Of a DNA stretch of 64,000 nucleotides, positions 26,031-37,200 are shown piece by piece. The stretch's first letter is position 1. Each line of letters begins with the position of its first letter. Under the pieces are notes generated by a model, which saw only the letters and a list, made by a program, of their open reading frames with translations, made no database searches and was not told the DNA's origin. Position numbers and translations under genes: made by a program. The stretch covers positions 164,501 through 228,500 of the forward strand of contig JAWDGP010003607.1 of the NCBI GenBank assembly GCA_033675545.1, given 5' to 3'. Origin of the DNA: Elysia crispata. Lineage: Eukaryota > Mollusca > Gastropoda > Plakobranchidae.

Positions 26031-28440
26031 GACGGCAGAGTCAACATAAAAGAAATTGACAAAGGAATTAAAAATAAATTCAACTGGTCATGGTTGGAAG
26101 AGAAAGACGTCAATGATGAACACATGTCAGAGTACATTAGAAAAGTGAATGAGCCTGGCATTGCGTTCTGCATCACGTGCAAAGAAAGACTAAAGTATGG
26201 CTCCAGTGGGAAAAAACTTTTACAAGATCATGCCAAGAATAAAAACCACATTAAAGGCCAAAAAGCTTTAAAACTTACCCAGTCGCTACCTGCTGCCTTT
26301 ACAGCAACCAAAAACCTGGAAAATTGTGTTGCAGAAAAACCAACGTTGGCTCCCTATGGTGCATCAGGAAATATTGTGAACCTGTTAAAAAAAAATGCAA
26401 CAATCATCAAAAAGTTCCGAGACAAAATCGTCTAAATCGAAGCCTGTCCCTGTCAGCCTTGTTGATCGGAAATCAAATCAAGAAGGACTTATAGTAAAAT
26501 TCATTGCAGAAAACAACTTGCCTTTATCTATTGCACCAAAATTGCTTGCTCTCGCACAGGAGCTCAGCAATGACCCTAAAGACTTAAATGGATTGTCCAT
26601 GGAAAGAATGAGTGCCACTTACAAAATAAAACATGGTGTTCATTTATCTATCAGAAAACGCCTCTTGCAAACTATGAGAGAAAATTTTTTCTCTTTCAAC
26701 ATAGACGAGTCAACTGCCAAAGGAAACAAGAAACGTGTTCTCAACGTACTGGTCAGTTATTTCAACAATGAGGTTGGAGAATGTTGCACAGATCACTACT
26801 GCTCACTGGAGATGGCAATTGTGAACAGTGACACAGTGCTTGAAGCTGTAAGCCGCCAGATGCTCAAGGATGGAATTCCATTTGACAATCTCATGTCTGT
26901 CTTGTCTGATTCAGCATCATACATGCGTGGAAATGAAAATGGATTTAAAAAAAAGTCAAAGGAAAATCATGCTCCTCACCTCCTTGACATTGACGGCGAT
27001 GTTTGCCATCACCTGCACAACACAGTCAAATGTTTCACTGCTGAGCTGGATCCTAATAACATGCTGTGTAGCTTATTAGATGACATCAACACAGATTTCA
27101 AGTTCAGTGCTGACTTGAGGGAAGATCTAAAATCTATATCAAGACACATGGATTTATCTGAAGTGAGCCCCTTAGAGAGAGTAGCGATCAGATGGTTATC
27201 ACTGTACAACACAACTGAACGCTTGATAGAGCTTCAGGATCAGCTAACAGTGTTCTACTTTTCGTGGCTGTCAAAGCAAGACCAGAAAATTTATAAGGAC
27301 ACTGTGATTGACATCCTTAAGAAAAATACTGATCCTGACAAAAGTCCAGAGATATGGAGCATTCTCACGCGCATGAAAACTAAAAACCTGACCATAGCAG
27401 GCAAAGCCAGAAAGCAGAGAATAATTGAAAAGCTCTTCTTTAAAAGGAAACATGTGTTTTTTCTCACTAGTGTAGTGACAGCCACTTTGCCTTTGTTTAA
27501 GTCTTTCACTCTGATCTTTGAACAGAAAGTTACTCTTGTGCATAAATTGCATGACAAAATGTTGGAGACCCTTCGTGCTTTTCTTGCCAGCTTTCTCAAG
27601 CTTGAGTCTTTATCAGACAAGAAGCTACTGTCAATTAACCCAGAAGACAAGTCTCATCAATTTATACTGGGAAAGAAGCATCAAGTGTACTTTCAACCAT
27701 GCACCTAGAAGACAAGACAGCTCTTCTTCAGACACTTCTGAATGCCTACGTTAAATGTGGCACTTACCTACAGAAAAAACTGCCAATTGAAAACAAGTTA
27801 CTGCAAGCATTGTCAGCACTGGATCCGATTGCCCATGGCCATACAGCTGCAGAAGAAACCATGAAAAAGCTAGCAGAGTACTTTCCAACATTAATTGGCC
27901 CAGAAAGAGAGGAGCAATTTACTTCAGAAGTGAGACAATACCATCTTTGTCAAAATCTTTCTCCCTCAGATGAGGTTCAATTGGACCACTGGTGGAACAA
28001 TGTCATGAAAGAAATTGAAATACCAACACTGTCTTCAGTTGTCAAGGCATGCTCATCCATCTTTTGTGCCCCTGCAGTGGAACAATCATTTTCAATGATG
28101 AATCACATCATCACTGCTTGATATAACCACATATGCAGCATATCAAAGCATTAAATACCACCTTCTAGCAAGAAAGATTAGTTCAATAGAGATGTTTAGA
28201 AGAACAGATATTGTGTTTAGCCCTGTAGATAAGGCCATGGTGTTTCATATCCAAACTGCCAGGCGAAGAGCAATGATGAATACAAGCCAAGGCTCCCGTG
28301 CAAAGAAAACTTGTGGAAAGAAAACAACAGCACACAAGAAGGCAGAGGAATGGATTGCTGCTATCACAAATAACAATAAAAAGAGAGCAGCAGAAGATAT
28401 CAGTCTCTTGGAGCCACCAGCCCCAAAGAGATTGAAGTAA
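26031..28440 (+). pseudogene. hAT transposase, frame broken in three places
   Basis: About 780 codons are recognisable. The N-terminus carries a BED-like zinc finger (FCITC then QDHAKNKNHIKG, i.e. CxxC...HxxxxxH). The catalytic core shows FSFNIDEST (first Asp), SVLSDSASYMRGNENGF (second Asp) and CHHLHNTVKCF. The C-terminus has the hAT dimerisation motif SSIFCAPAVEQSFSMMNHII, then a basic Lys/Arg tail ending PPAPKRLK. The reading frame changes near 26385 (an A9 run), near 27690 and near 28118; adjoining frames overlap, so these look like indels rather than introns. The start codon is not certain because an in-frame stop lies at 26028 and no ATG follows closely; a spliced leader is possible. 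The protein resembles the large hAT group that includes ZBED/zinc finger 862-like proteins. Confidence 0.85.
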
Positions 28441-28601
28441 TCTCCACATCCCCCTGTTGTACATAGCTGTAAATAGTGTAAATAGAGGTGAGTAATAGTA
28501 TTTTGTTAAATTTTATTATATCTAAATCTTGAGTATTACATCTTCTACAGGCCCTGGAAAACCCATTTTAGTAGTTTATAATGACAAATAGTTCTCAGCT
28601 T

Positions 28602-28621
28602 CCGGGGGGCGTGCCCCCCGG
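28602..28621. other. Perfect GC palindrome near hAT 3' end
   Basis: CCGGGGGGC GT GCCCCCCGG forms a 9-bp stem with a 2-base loop about 60 bases inside the 3' terminal repeat. An imperfect CCGGGAATTC/GAATTCCGGG palindrome lies at 25431-25453 just inside the 5' repeat. Subterminal palindromes of this sort may be transposase-binding sites. Confidence 0.8.
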
Positions 28622-28698
28622 ACCCCCTCCGTGACCATTCTCATTTTTCAGGAAATTTGGGATCTTGGCTGTAGCATCTCTGATGCCATCATTGCTTC

Positions 28699-28965
28699 AT
28701 GTCAGAGAGGAAAAAAGAAACAATACGCTTGCCACCTTCAAAAATGAAAAATTTTTGTGGTCAAGAGGATAAAGATCTTCTTTCAACAAAACACTCTCTT
28801 AGTCTTTTTTTACAATCATTACATGACAAAGGTCTGGGTTATTGTGCCTTTAATTCTGCAAGATCTATTGTTCAACTCATGGTCTCTATGAAAAAAATCG
28901 CAATCGAAAATCTACTAGGAACAAGGCATTACATGTGGATCCTTGTTAACCATTTTGAAGGATAA
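28699..28965 (+). mobile_element. Tyrosine-recombinase-like fragment (possible)
   Basis: An 88-codon frame contains HSLSLFLQSLHDKGLGY followed by AFNSARSIVQL. This resembles the N-terminal core-binding region of tyrosine recombinases found in Crypton- or DIRS-type elements. It is a fossil fragment of one element's gene, starts just beyond the hAT 3' end, and runs into a pogo/Tigger remnant. No catalytic domain was recognised. The similarity is recalled, not computed. Confidence 0.35.
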
Positions 28966-28989
28966 GGACAAGATATTGTCGGTGTAAAG

Positions 28990-30179
28990 ACAAGGCCTTT
29001 TCTCTTGGGAAAGAAAAAAGGTAAGAGGACCTGACACGAACGATGGTGATAGTGCTCTTTACACATGGTTTAATGACGGAGAGTCAGCTGCTGTTTGTCA
29101 AGAGACCACAGAAATATGGAAAGACACCAATTGAAGGTCTGAGGGCAACAACCTTGGTGTTCCTCCCTCTAAACACTATTAGCGTACTACAGCCATACGA
29201 TCTGGGTATCATTCAAGCTTTTAAAATGCACTATTGAAAACATGTTCTTAAGAAAAAGATTGCTGAGATAAAGACAGAGAAAACCCCTGACTCTGAGATC
29301 AAGCAGATCAACATTCCAGATGCAATAACAACAGCTGCATCTGATTGGAATGACGTCAGTAACCAGGCCATCACAAACTGCTTCAGACAATCTGGTTTTG
29401 AGACCAATCCGCAAGCTGCTGAAACAACAAACAGCGAACTGTCAGAGCTTCAAGTCGACTTCAACAAGGAACATGACAAAATCGAAAAGATGTCAGAACC
29501 ATCAAAAGAGGAATCAACGGAAGTTAGGAATTATAATAATTTTAACACTGATCTATTGACATCTGCTCCTCTCGCTGATGAGGAAATTATGGCCTCTGCG
29601 CATCCAACAACAGAAACAGGCAATGCTTCAGACAATGATGACGAAGAGCAGATAAAACAACATGTATGCCAAATATCCTAAAAAACCAATGCATTGCAAG
29701 CTGTTGCCTGCTTGAGGAACTTTGTTCTTCAGTAACAGAACAGTCAAGATATGCTTCATTCAGAACATCAACACACTTGAAACTTTTGTTGAGGACATTG
29801 CCACAAGCAGTCGCGGACAGTCAACAAATGCAGAATTCTTCACTAAGAAATGATTGGCCCCTTCCACCTAATACATGTAACTTTTCTTAAAACCTGTCAA
29901 CAGTAAAGTACTAAGAACTGAAAAAAAAAACAACAACACTTGGAAAAAAAATTGAAGCTGTACAGGTTCACTTGTTTAGTACAAGTCACATCCCATAGCC
30001 ATCTAACCAGCGAAGCAACCTGTGGTAATGTTTAAATATTCTGAGTTAAGTCCCATTTAGGTAGGGTTTTTTTTTCTTATCAAACTAGGTGCTTTTAATG
30101 ATCTCTATTACAAAAGCATTCTGGTATAATAGCAACATGAAAAAAGTCCTGTTTGTGCCCTTATATGAGCGGTTTACTG
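28990..30179 (+). mobile_element. pogo/Tigger transposase remnant, 3' half
   Basis: The frame at 29043-29237 ends with LRATTLVFLPLNTISVLQPY and DLGIIQAFKMHY, the hallmark of DDE_1 (pogo/Tigger) transposases. After an in-frame stop the same protein continues as KHVLKKKIAEIKTEKTPDSE, DAITTAASDWNDV and NCFRQSGF, then an acidic tail (29490-29681). ALQAVACLRNFVLQ and LETFVEDIATSSRG follow in other frames. The right end near 30179 reads, reverse complemented, CAGTAAACCGCTCATATAAG with TA outside, as expected for a Tigger terminus. The left half, including the DNA-binding domain, is absent. Confidence 0.75.
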
Positions 30180-30181
30180 TA

Positions 30182-31264
30182 CCTTGATTGATGTACAGAT
30201 ATCCTTGATCTTTTCATGCTATCAATGATTCATCTCCTCTTACCATGATTGATGCACAAATGTCTGCTGCTTTTTTTACTTCAATTTCTTTACAATTAGT
30301 ATTATTTTACCAATGTCATCATCTGTCAACAAAATCTATGCATTGGTTCTGAAAGTTGCCCAAGTTACTCATCTATAATCTTTTTCAACTGTGTGTTTTA
30401 CTTTTACTTTTGTAATAACAAAAAAATTGTTGAGCAATTTTTTCAAGAGGAATAAACAATCAGCCAATTTCAACATCAGGCTAAATTTTGTGCCACTACA
30501 GCCTGCTGTAACATATAAATGTAACGTCACCTGACCCCCTCTGAAATTCAGCTGGTACCAAAATGTCTCTAAATGCCATTACAGGGTGGGCTATTCAGAC
30601 AAAAAATGCCCATAAAGAATTTTTTTCAACAAAAAATACACCATGGGCTACAGAGGATTAAGTTAGATAAAACATGGGAAAAAGATGCATGCAGGATATA
30701 CTGTTGTGAAGCTATAATGACTTTTTCAAGTGGCTATTCATTGGTAGCAGGGAAGTGAAGGCTAGAAGCTGTCAATCCTTAAAAGGCACTAACTGAAGGT
30801 AAACATTAAAGTACCCTGTACAACTCACCAGGTCTAGCTGAGTACAAGATCTATGGGTGAATGTGGATGTAAAGAAACCAGGGACACCAGATATCTTTCT
30901 CTTCTTTACCCCACTACCATGAGAGAACAGAGAATAATGAACAATTAGATCAAAATTTGCAAAACATGAAAATAAGGAACATGTACATCCACATCTATAT
31001 AGTAAGAGTAAAAACATGTATTTAGATGAACACTGCATTTCAGGCACGGGATGCCATGTCTGCAGTATGAAATTTTATTGTGGCACTCAGATTGCATGAC
31101 TGATTTTTTTTGCTTCCCATCAAGCAAAGCTATTATAATTTTAAGCATCTTAAAACTTGAAAGATATAGATTAAACTATATAACGTCATCAAAATATGAA
31201 ACCCTTCTTGATAAACATTCTGCATTCTCATTTGCTATTCCGATTGCTAATTCTTTTCATTATG
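30182..31264. other. Intergenic; CDIN1 3' UTR in its right part
   Basis: No protein-coding signal was recognised. On the minus strand an AATAAA (TTTATT at 31074-31079) lies about 185 bases past the CDIN1 stop codon, so 31074-31264 is probably the 3' UTR of that gene. The remainder is AT-rich spacer between CDIN1 and the Tigger remnant. Confidence 0.5.
31074..31079 (-). other. Candidate polyadenylation signal of CDIN1
   Basis: AATAAA on the minus strand, about 185 bases downstream of the CDIN1 stop. It is the first canonical hexamer that I noticed after the stop. Confidence 0.5.
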
Positions 31265-34200
31265 CTATCTCTGGTCCAGTGTTCTCTCCAAATTTTCAGA
31301 AGAAAAGGATTTTTTTATCAAGTTAGGAGTAACATCATTGTCATCATCATCTGAATCAAACATGGGATCGACATAAGTTTCAAATTTATCAGGTTCTTCA
31401 TCAAGATTCTCATAGCTTGCTGCCTTCAGTCGATCTTCCTCTTCTTTTTTCCTGAACCAATCAGAGCCAAATGTCTTGGCTTCCTCTTTATGCAAGTCTT
31501 CTAATTGAACAATCTGATCTGCTGCAGGAAACTTGTCCAGCAAGAGAATTCCTCTCTCATCTGTCTCAGACAGCTCTTTCACAAAGCCAAACCAGTAGAT
31601 GACAGCTCCAGGACCAAACCTTTAATACAGTTTGAGGTGAAAAGATAAAAATGAGAAAATTTATTAAATATAATTACAGTTTCAGAGTGGAAAGAAGATT
31701 TACATGAATATTTACAATGAAACATAAAGTGAACTGAGGAAAAAAAAAGTTGTATAGCATTTTTTGGAAAATGACCCTGTTATCTAAATGTTGATCAAGC
31801 TTTTGTCTTTAGCTCTAACACTTTTGATTTAAGTAATATATTCTTTCATTGATTGGGGGTTAATGAATTCTGTCTTGCCCATTAAGAATAAAAAAAAAGT
31901 TCAACAATGAAAGCATTTTTATTTGAGAAATAATTTTTTTGCACGAGGCTTAGGGTGGAAATTCAAGCCCTATTATATAGGAAATCATAAAAGTGTATAA
32001 ACATATAACACACATGATTTGATTTTAAAAAATTAGAGGCAGAAAGATATGACAGGATATCAAACTTGCATCTCTGAAGGTGCTCAATCTTCATAATGAA
32101 AAGTGAAACCCTAGAATTGTTGTCTGTAATAAACTGGGCTAGCTATAAAGAACATGTTCAATTTGATCAAAGAGGCACATAATTTCAGTTACAACACAGT
32201 TGGAAACCAAGAGCTCCTCAGTTCAAAACAAACTGTAGAAATGAATTGCTCAGCAAATTAACCGCTTTGAAAAGAAATCTAGATAGACATACATACAATG
32301 GCACCCGCTTACATCGATATGCTCTCGGAGTAAAAATTATGTCAATAAATCGAAATACTGATAAATGAAAATACACAGATGAAGAGAAAAATACAAACAA
32401 CAATGAAAAATAGGAAATACCAAGTGAAGGAGGGAATAAAAGAAGATCAATGTGTGGATATTTGTTGATATTTTTTTCCCACAATGAAATGTGATTTTTG
32501 TGTATTGCCTTCTTTGGTAAATGGTAACTTTCTTGTCCAACATCTAGTATTTGATCTTCATCTCAATGCTGAAGTTTTTTTCTTCCCATGGCCATGATGA
32601 AATATGACTATATTAGGTGTGACTGTTTCAATGCTGTATCTTGCAATAATGAAGAAAGTCTATGATTGCTCTGTCTAGATGATCAAGGCAAGGTTAGCCT
32701 TATCTAGTGTTACTGTGTAACTGTAAGCCACAATAAAAAGCATTCCACATTGCAGCACTGTCAAAGCTTACAGATATAATTCCACCTTGGCTTTCTATCA
32801 GGCTTAAATCTAGAATTTGTTTTGCCACATCAGACAGCCAGATGAGTGTCATGGTGCCAATCAGCAGACTTTGTCTTAGTGTCTAGGCACACGCTGATAG
32901 TGAAAAGGAGTTATGGGCAATCACTGAGCCACTGGAAAGTTGTAGGCCCTTAACCTTTCCTTTCTCCCTCTCACCAGTTCTGTTACAAGATCACAATCCA
33001 TGTAATAGTGTAAGCGAGATGTTGTATGAGATGGAGAGAGAGAAATTGTGCATACCAGAGAGACAGTACAGTATGGTAGGATGGGTAGGCGATTAAGCTT
33101 GGCGAGAGGGTCACTGTGCTCTTGAGGTGGGACATGGTGGTAGTGTTTCGACAGTGTCTGCTGATTGGCACTACGGCACTTGTCTGACTGGGCCATGTAG
33201 ATTTATATCTAGATCTAAGCTGGATAGAAGGTCAATGCGGATTGGTGCTTTGAGTGAGACAGTGTCAATAGAATGGTACTGATAGGTAAACCCACTAAAA
33301 ATCTGGCTATGTGTAGGCTAAGATCTTATGGAAAGGGACTTATGTTAAAACCTCAGTATGCTTCCCACAATGAATGGTGGGGGTGGGAATGAAAATTGCC
33401 CTATTATTTTTCTCCCTATTTCTATATGAGTGGTTAAAACTTGTAGCACATGTACCAATAAAGGGAGTAACTGGAAAAATAAGTCACTATGAAAGAACTT
33501 TATTATTAAGAACATTGAGGTAAAGATACGCAATTTGGGGGAAAATGATAAATTGGCTGTCGATATAAGTGGGTTATACTATACTTGATTTGGGTGAAAA
33601 GATCTAAATATAGCTCTACAAATATTCAGCAAAAAAAAAAAAGCTTTACCTATTCTTGTATGGCATAAACTGGTCAATCATATATTGCTGATGATTGATA
33701 GGGTCCCCAAAAGATGCCTTACTTTCTATCCAATTCACAACCCTATTTTTGATCACTGAAAAGAAAAATGTTTCAGTAAAGAACTTAACTTTAAATAATT
33801 GTAAATGGCACCACATGAAGCAAAATAATGATAGGTACTGGAAGAAAATCTTCGAGCCTGCAAGGTAGACCCAGTTTTTGGCGCTGAAGAAATTTGTTTC
33901 CAAAACTTAAAAAGGATCTTTCTGATTTATGGCAATTGATAAAGAAATAAATCCAATTCCAAAATCACCATTTTATAAATCTAGATCTAAGTCTTGATAA
34001 AATGCCATGTTCAAAATTGAGGATTGAATTTATAAAGAACTTGAGTATCAATGTTTGCTATGTAAATCATCTGTCCTAACTTTAACTTAGATAACACTTG
34101 ATATATAGAAAAAAAAATATATTGAACTTTCAAAGCTTACTTCAAAGGCTGCTCAGGTAACCAATACTACGTAAACTAAAAGTAGAATAAAAGAGAAGCT

Positions 34201-37200
34201 TTTGGGTGATAAAAAAGCATGTAGTTGAATCTGCCTATGTAACCACACTTCTATAATGGCAACCTTTACTAACCACCACTGATCTGTGACACTCTTAGAT
34301 TTTTATTATATTAACACTTTTCTCCCATACAAATACTGCCTGAGTAAATTTGGTGCAATGATAGCTCTAAATCTAGACCTATTGGTCCAACCTTCTGGCA
34401 GGGTGAAGGCTAGATTTAGGTTCTCAACATCACTTCTAAAAATAGAACTAATTTCTAGATCTAAATCTATAGAAACATTGATATCATTATAACAAGAGCT
34501 AATCTCTAAGCCTTTGTTATCACTGTCATTATCCAAGAAAAGTTCACAGAGAACTTCAGGAGCTGTGAATAGCTTCATCGCAGTGGTTGAAATTTGAAGT
34601 AGAATCAACAAAGAAAGGTCTCAAAAGATTTTAAGAATGATTTGCCTTGTGTATTTTAGCACGGAAAGATATTCATAGATCTGGATAAAAGCTGCAATAT
34701 AATTGCCTAAGAATGCATTGGATTCCAGAACTCTGTCCTAATGCATTTTCACTACAAGTGATGCCCAAAACCTTGTCTTCCAGCACATTTTCCTATAATT
34801 ATATCAATTTATAATAATAACAATTAACATTAACATTTTGTCATCCCCACCAATAAACGCTATCTCCTGACACATTTTCCTTCATTTTTTCCAATTTATA
34901 TAAAAAAACATTAACATTTTGTCACATGAAATTTGCCTTTACTACTATAATCCAGCCTTTGGTCCCAAAAAAGACAAAATACCAAGCACGGTTTTGACAG
35001 CTTTCTGGATCTAGATCTGAATATCTTTCTCCTAATGGTATCTTTATCTTCATAGAGCTAGATCTATACGTCAGCTTTGACTGCCAGCATTCACAAATCC
35101 TTAGCTGGGTGAATTTCAGGCTCCCCGGAAATCAATTGGCACTCAATTTGAGTGTATTATTAGCCTTTCACAGGAAAATTTCCCCATTTTACAACTGATA
35201 GAAAGAAATCAGGCCGTAAGTTCAAAGAACTGTTATATCATGATGAAATCAGTCCAAGATCTAGATCTAGATATCTATCTTCTAATGATATCTTTATCTC
35301 CAAAGAGCTAGATCTGAGAACATCCAAGTCTATATTCACATCTACTATTGAACCCAAATTTAGACAAGAAACAAGAAGAAGGAACCCCAATGCTTGAACA
35401 GGGATCTCCTGTTCACAGGGAGAAATGCATAATTGAGCACAGGGGTCCCTGTGCGCAGGGGAGTAAAGTGTTATTGTTAATCAAACTTTCCACAAAGGTT
35501 TCTATTCTATGCTGCACCCAAATGATTATATGAAAGTCTATAATGTTCTGTCTCAAATTTAATCAACATGCAATGTACATGAACAAGAAAGCAGAGATGC
35601 TATTATATTTTATTAATTACAAAGCTTACCAAATTATAAGTAAGGCCACAAGCTGCCGAACAGCTCTTATCCTTTTTTAGCCCCTTTTGCCCACAAGTTC
35701 TAGTTGCCAGTTTAAGTGTAGCTATTGCATTATAGTGTATCAATGATGGTTACGACCAAGACAATGTTGACAGTTTCCAACTGTCCACAATTGTGAGGTT
35801 TGTGTGATCTCTAATGGCAGTTGTAGGCAAGCTCGACTATATTCCAATTTTTCAATGTTCAGAAAGTATATAAAGCCCAAGTTACCTCAAGAAATGCTCA
35901 GCATTTCTGGCTGTGGCAACTGACACAATTTATCACTTAAGCTAAACTTACTAATTGGTACTTTTAGACGAATATCAGGAGTCTTGTCATATCCCTCAAG
36001 TCTCATCTGCTCCTCATCTAGATACATTTTAGAAAGGTAAAACAATACCTTTAATATTTTATTACTATATGACAAACAGCGGACCACTAAAGTACCGATC
36101 CTTTGCACAAAAAAGAGAAAGTGAGGAATGTTGCAATTTCAAAGATCAAATAGAACGGATCAGTATGAACTGAGGTGCATACACTGGCATGTGTATATAA
36201 AATTGTATTTCTTGGTAAAAAATATGAAGTGATGAGAATTCTTGACACAAATTGGAGTTTTATGAACATTCAATATAACTTAATTGAAAATGAGATTAAG
36301 AATCATGAGATATAGAAACTTCTTATCTTGCCTGATAAAACTGTGAATCTAAAAAAGTAGACAATCAAACTCACCTATAAAGGAAAACCCTTTCTGCTTG
36401 CAATGGGCTTTTAAAATCATCTCGTATTCAACACCACAAGTTCTGAATTATATGGCAAAGAAAGGTCACATTTAAGCGATGCCATTGGTATTTGTGGCAA
36501 AAATTGTTTAAAGAAATTCAAAACTTCTGTTTCCAGGCTTTTGGCCCTAACACAGAAATTTAAGGATTCATTCTATAAATGTTAACAAAACAAGTGATCA
36601 AAAAATTAATGTGAACAAAACTAAAAACCGTCTATGTGGTTATAATCATCAAGTAGATGTATTGGTGATAATTTCTACTGAAAAGAATGCAACAAAAGCA
36701 TCAGAACAAAGAATTTGGAGGAGAGCCAGGACCACTAGGAGACCATAGTAGCTTTTTCAAGTTAGCGTTCTTGGATTTTAGAATTTGGATGGAAAATCAG
36801 TTGGCAGGAATGCTGATGAGCAAATGAGAGAGATCAGTCATATTTGATATAGGTGGGAAGTGTTTTAAGCTCATAACCAAGCTACAGACATTTGCTTCCC
36901 TTGTTAACACATATTTTGATTCTTTTTGACAATTAAAAAAAAGTGAAAATCTCCTGAAGTTATCAACAACAACAACAAAAAAAAAGAATTGTAATGCTTA
37001 AGGAAGAGGGTCTTCTCCATGGCTATTATAAGTGAATATGTAAGAAAATAGCAATACTTTTTATTGGCAGCAGATAAAGAAGAATACAATTTTTAAAAAT
37101 GTCTTATCTTTATCTGAGTTCAATGAGGTTTAGTAGTAAAACTCACTTTTTTATGCTGTCTACTGCAGGTCCATAAAAATTGTCAAGTACTGTAGTCTGA

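Larger units (their letters stand above)
25415..28682 (+). mobile_element. hAT DNA transposon, nearly complete, inactive
   Basis: The element is bounded by perfect 13-bp terminal inverted repeats, CAGAGATGCTACA at 25415-25427 and its complement at 28670-28682. They carry the CAG-type start typical of hAT elements. ATGCCA abuts both ends (25409-25414 and 28683-28688), which fits a 6-bp target duplication; hAT elements usually make 8 bp, so this is atypical. Inside are a leader with an internal duplication, a transposase gene on the plus strand, and GC-rich palindromes near both ends. Total length is 3268 bp. The transposase frame is broken, so this copy is dead. Family and age are inferred. 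Confidence 0.85.

Noticed and set aside
35395-35454. p53-type response element
   Set aside because: The half-sites do not fit the RRRCWWGYYY consensus.
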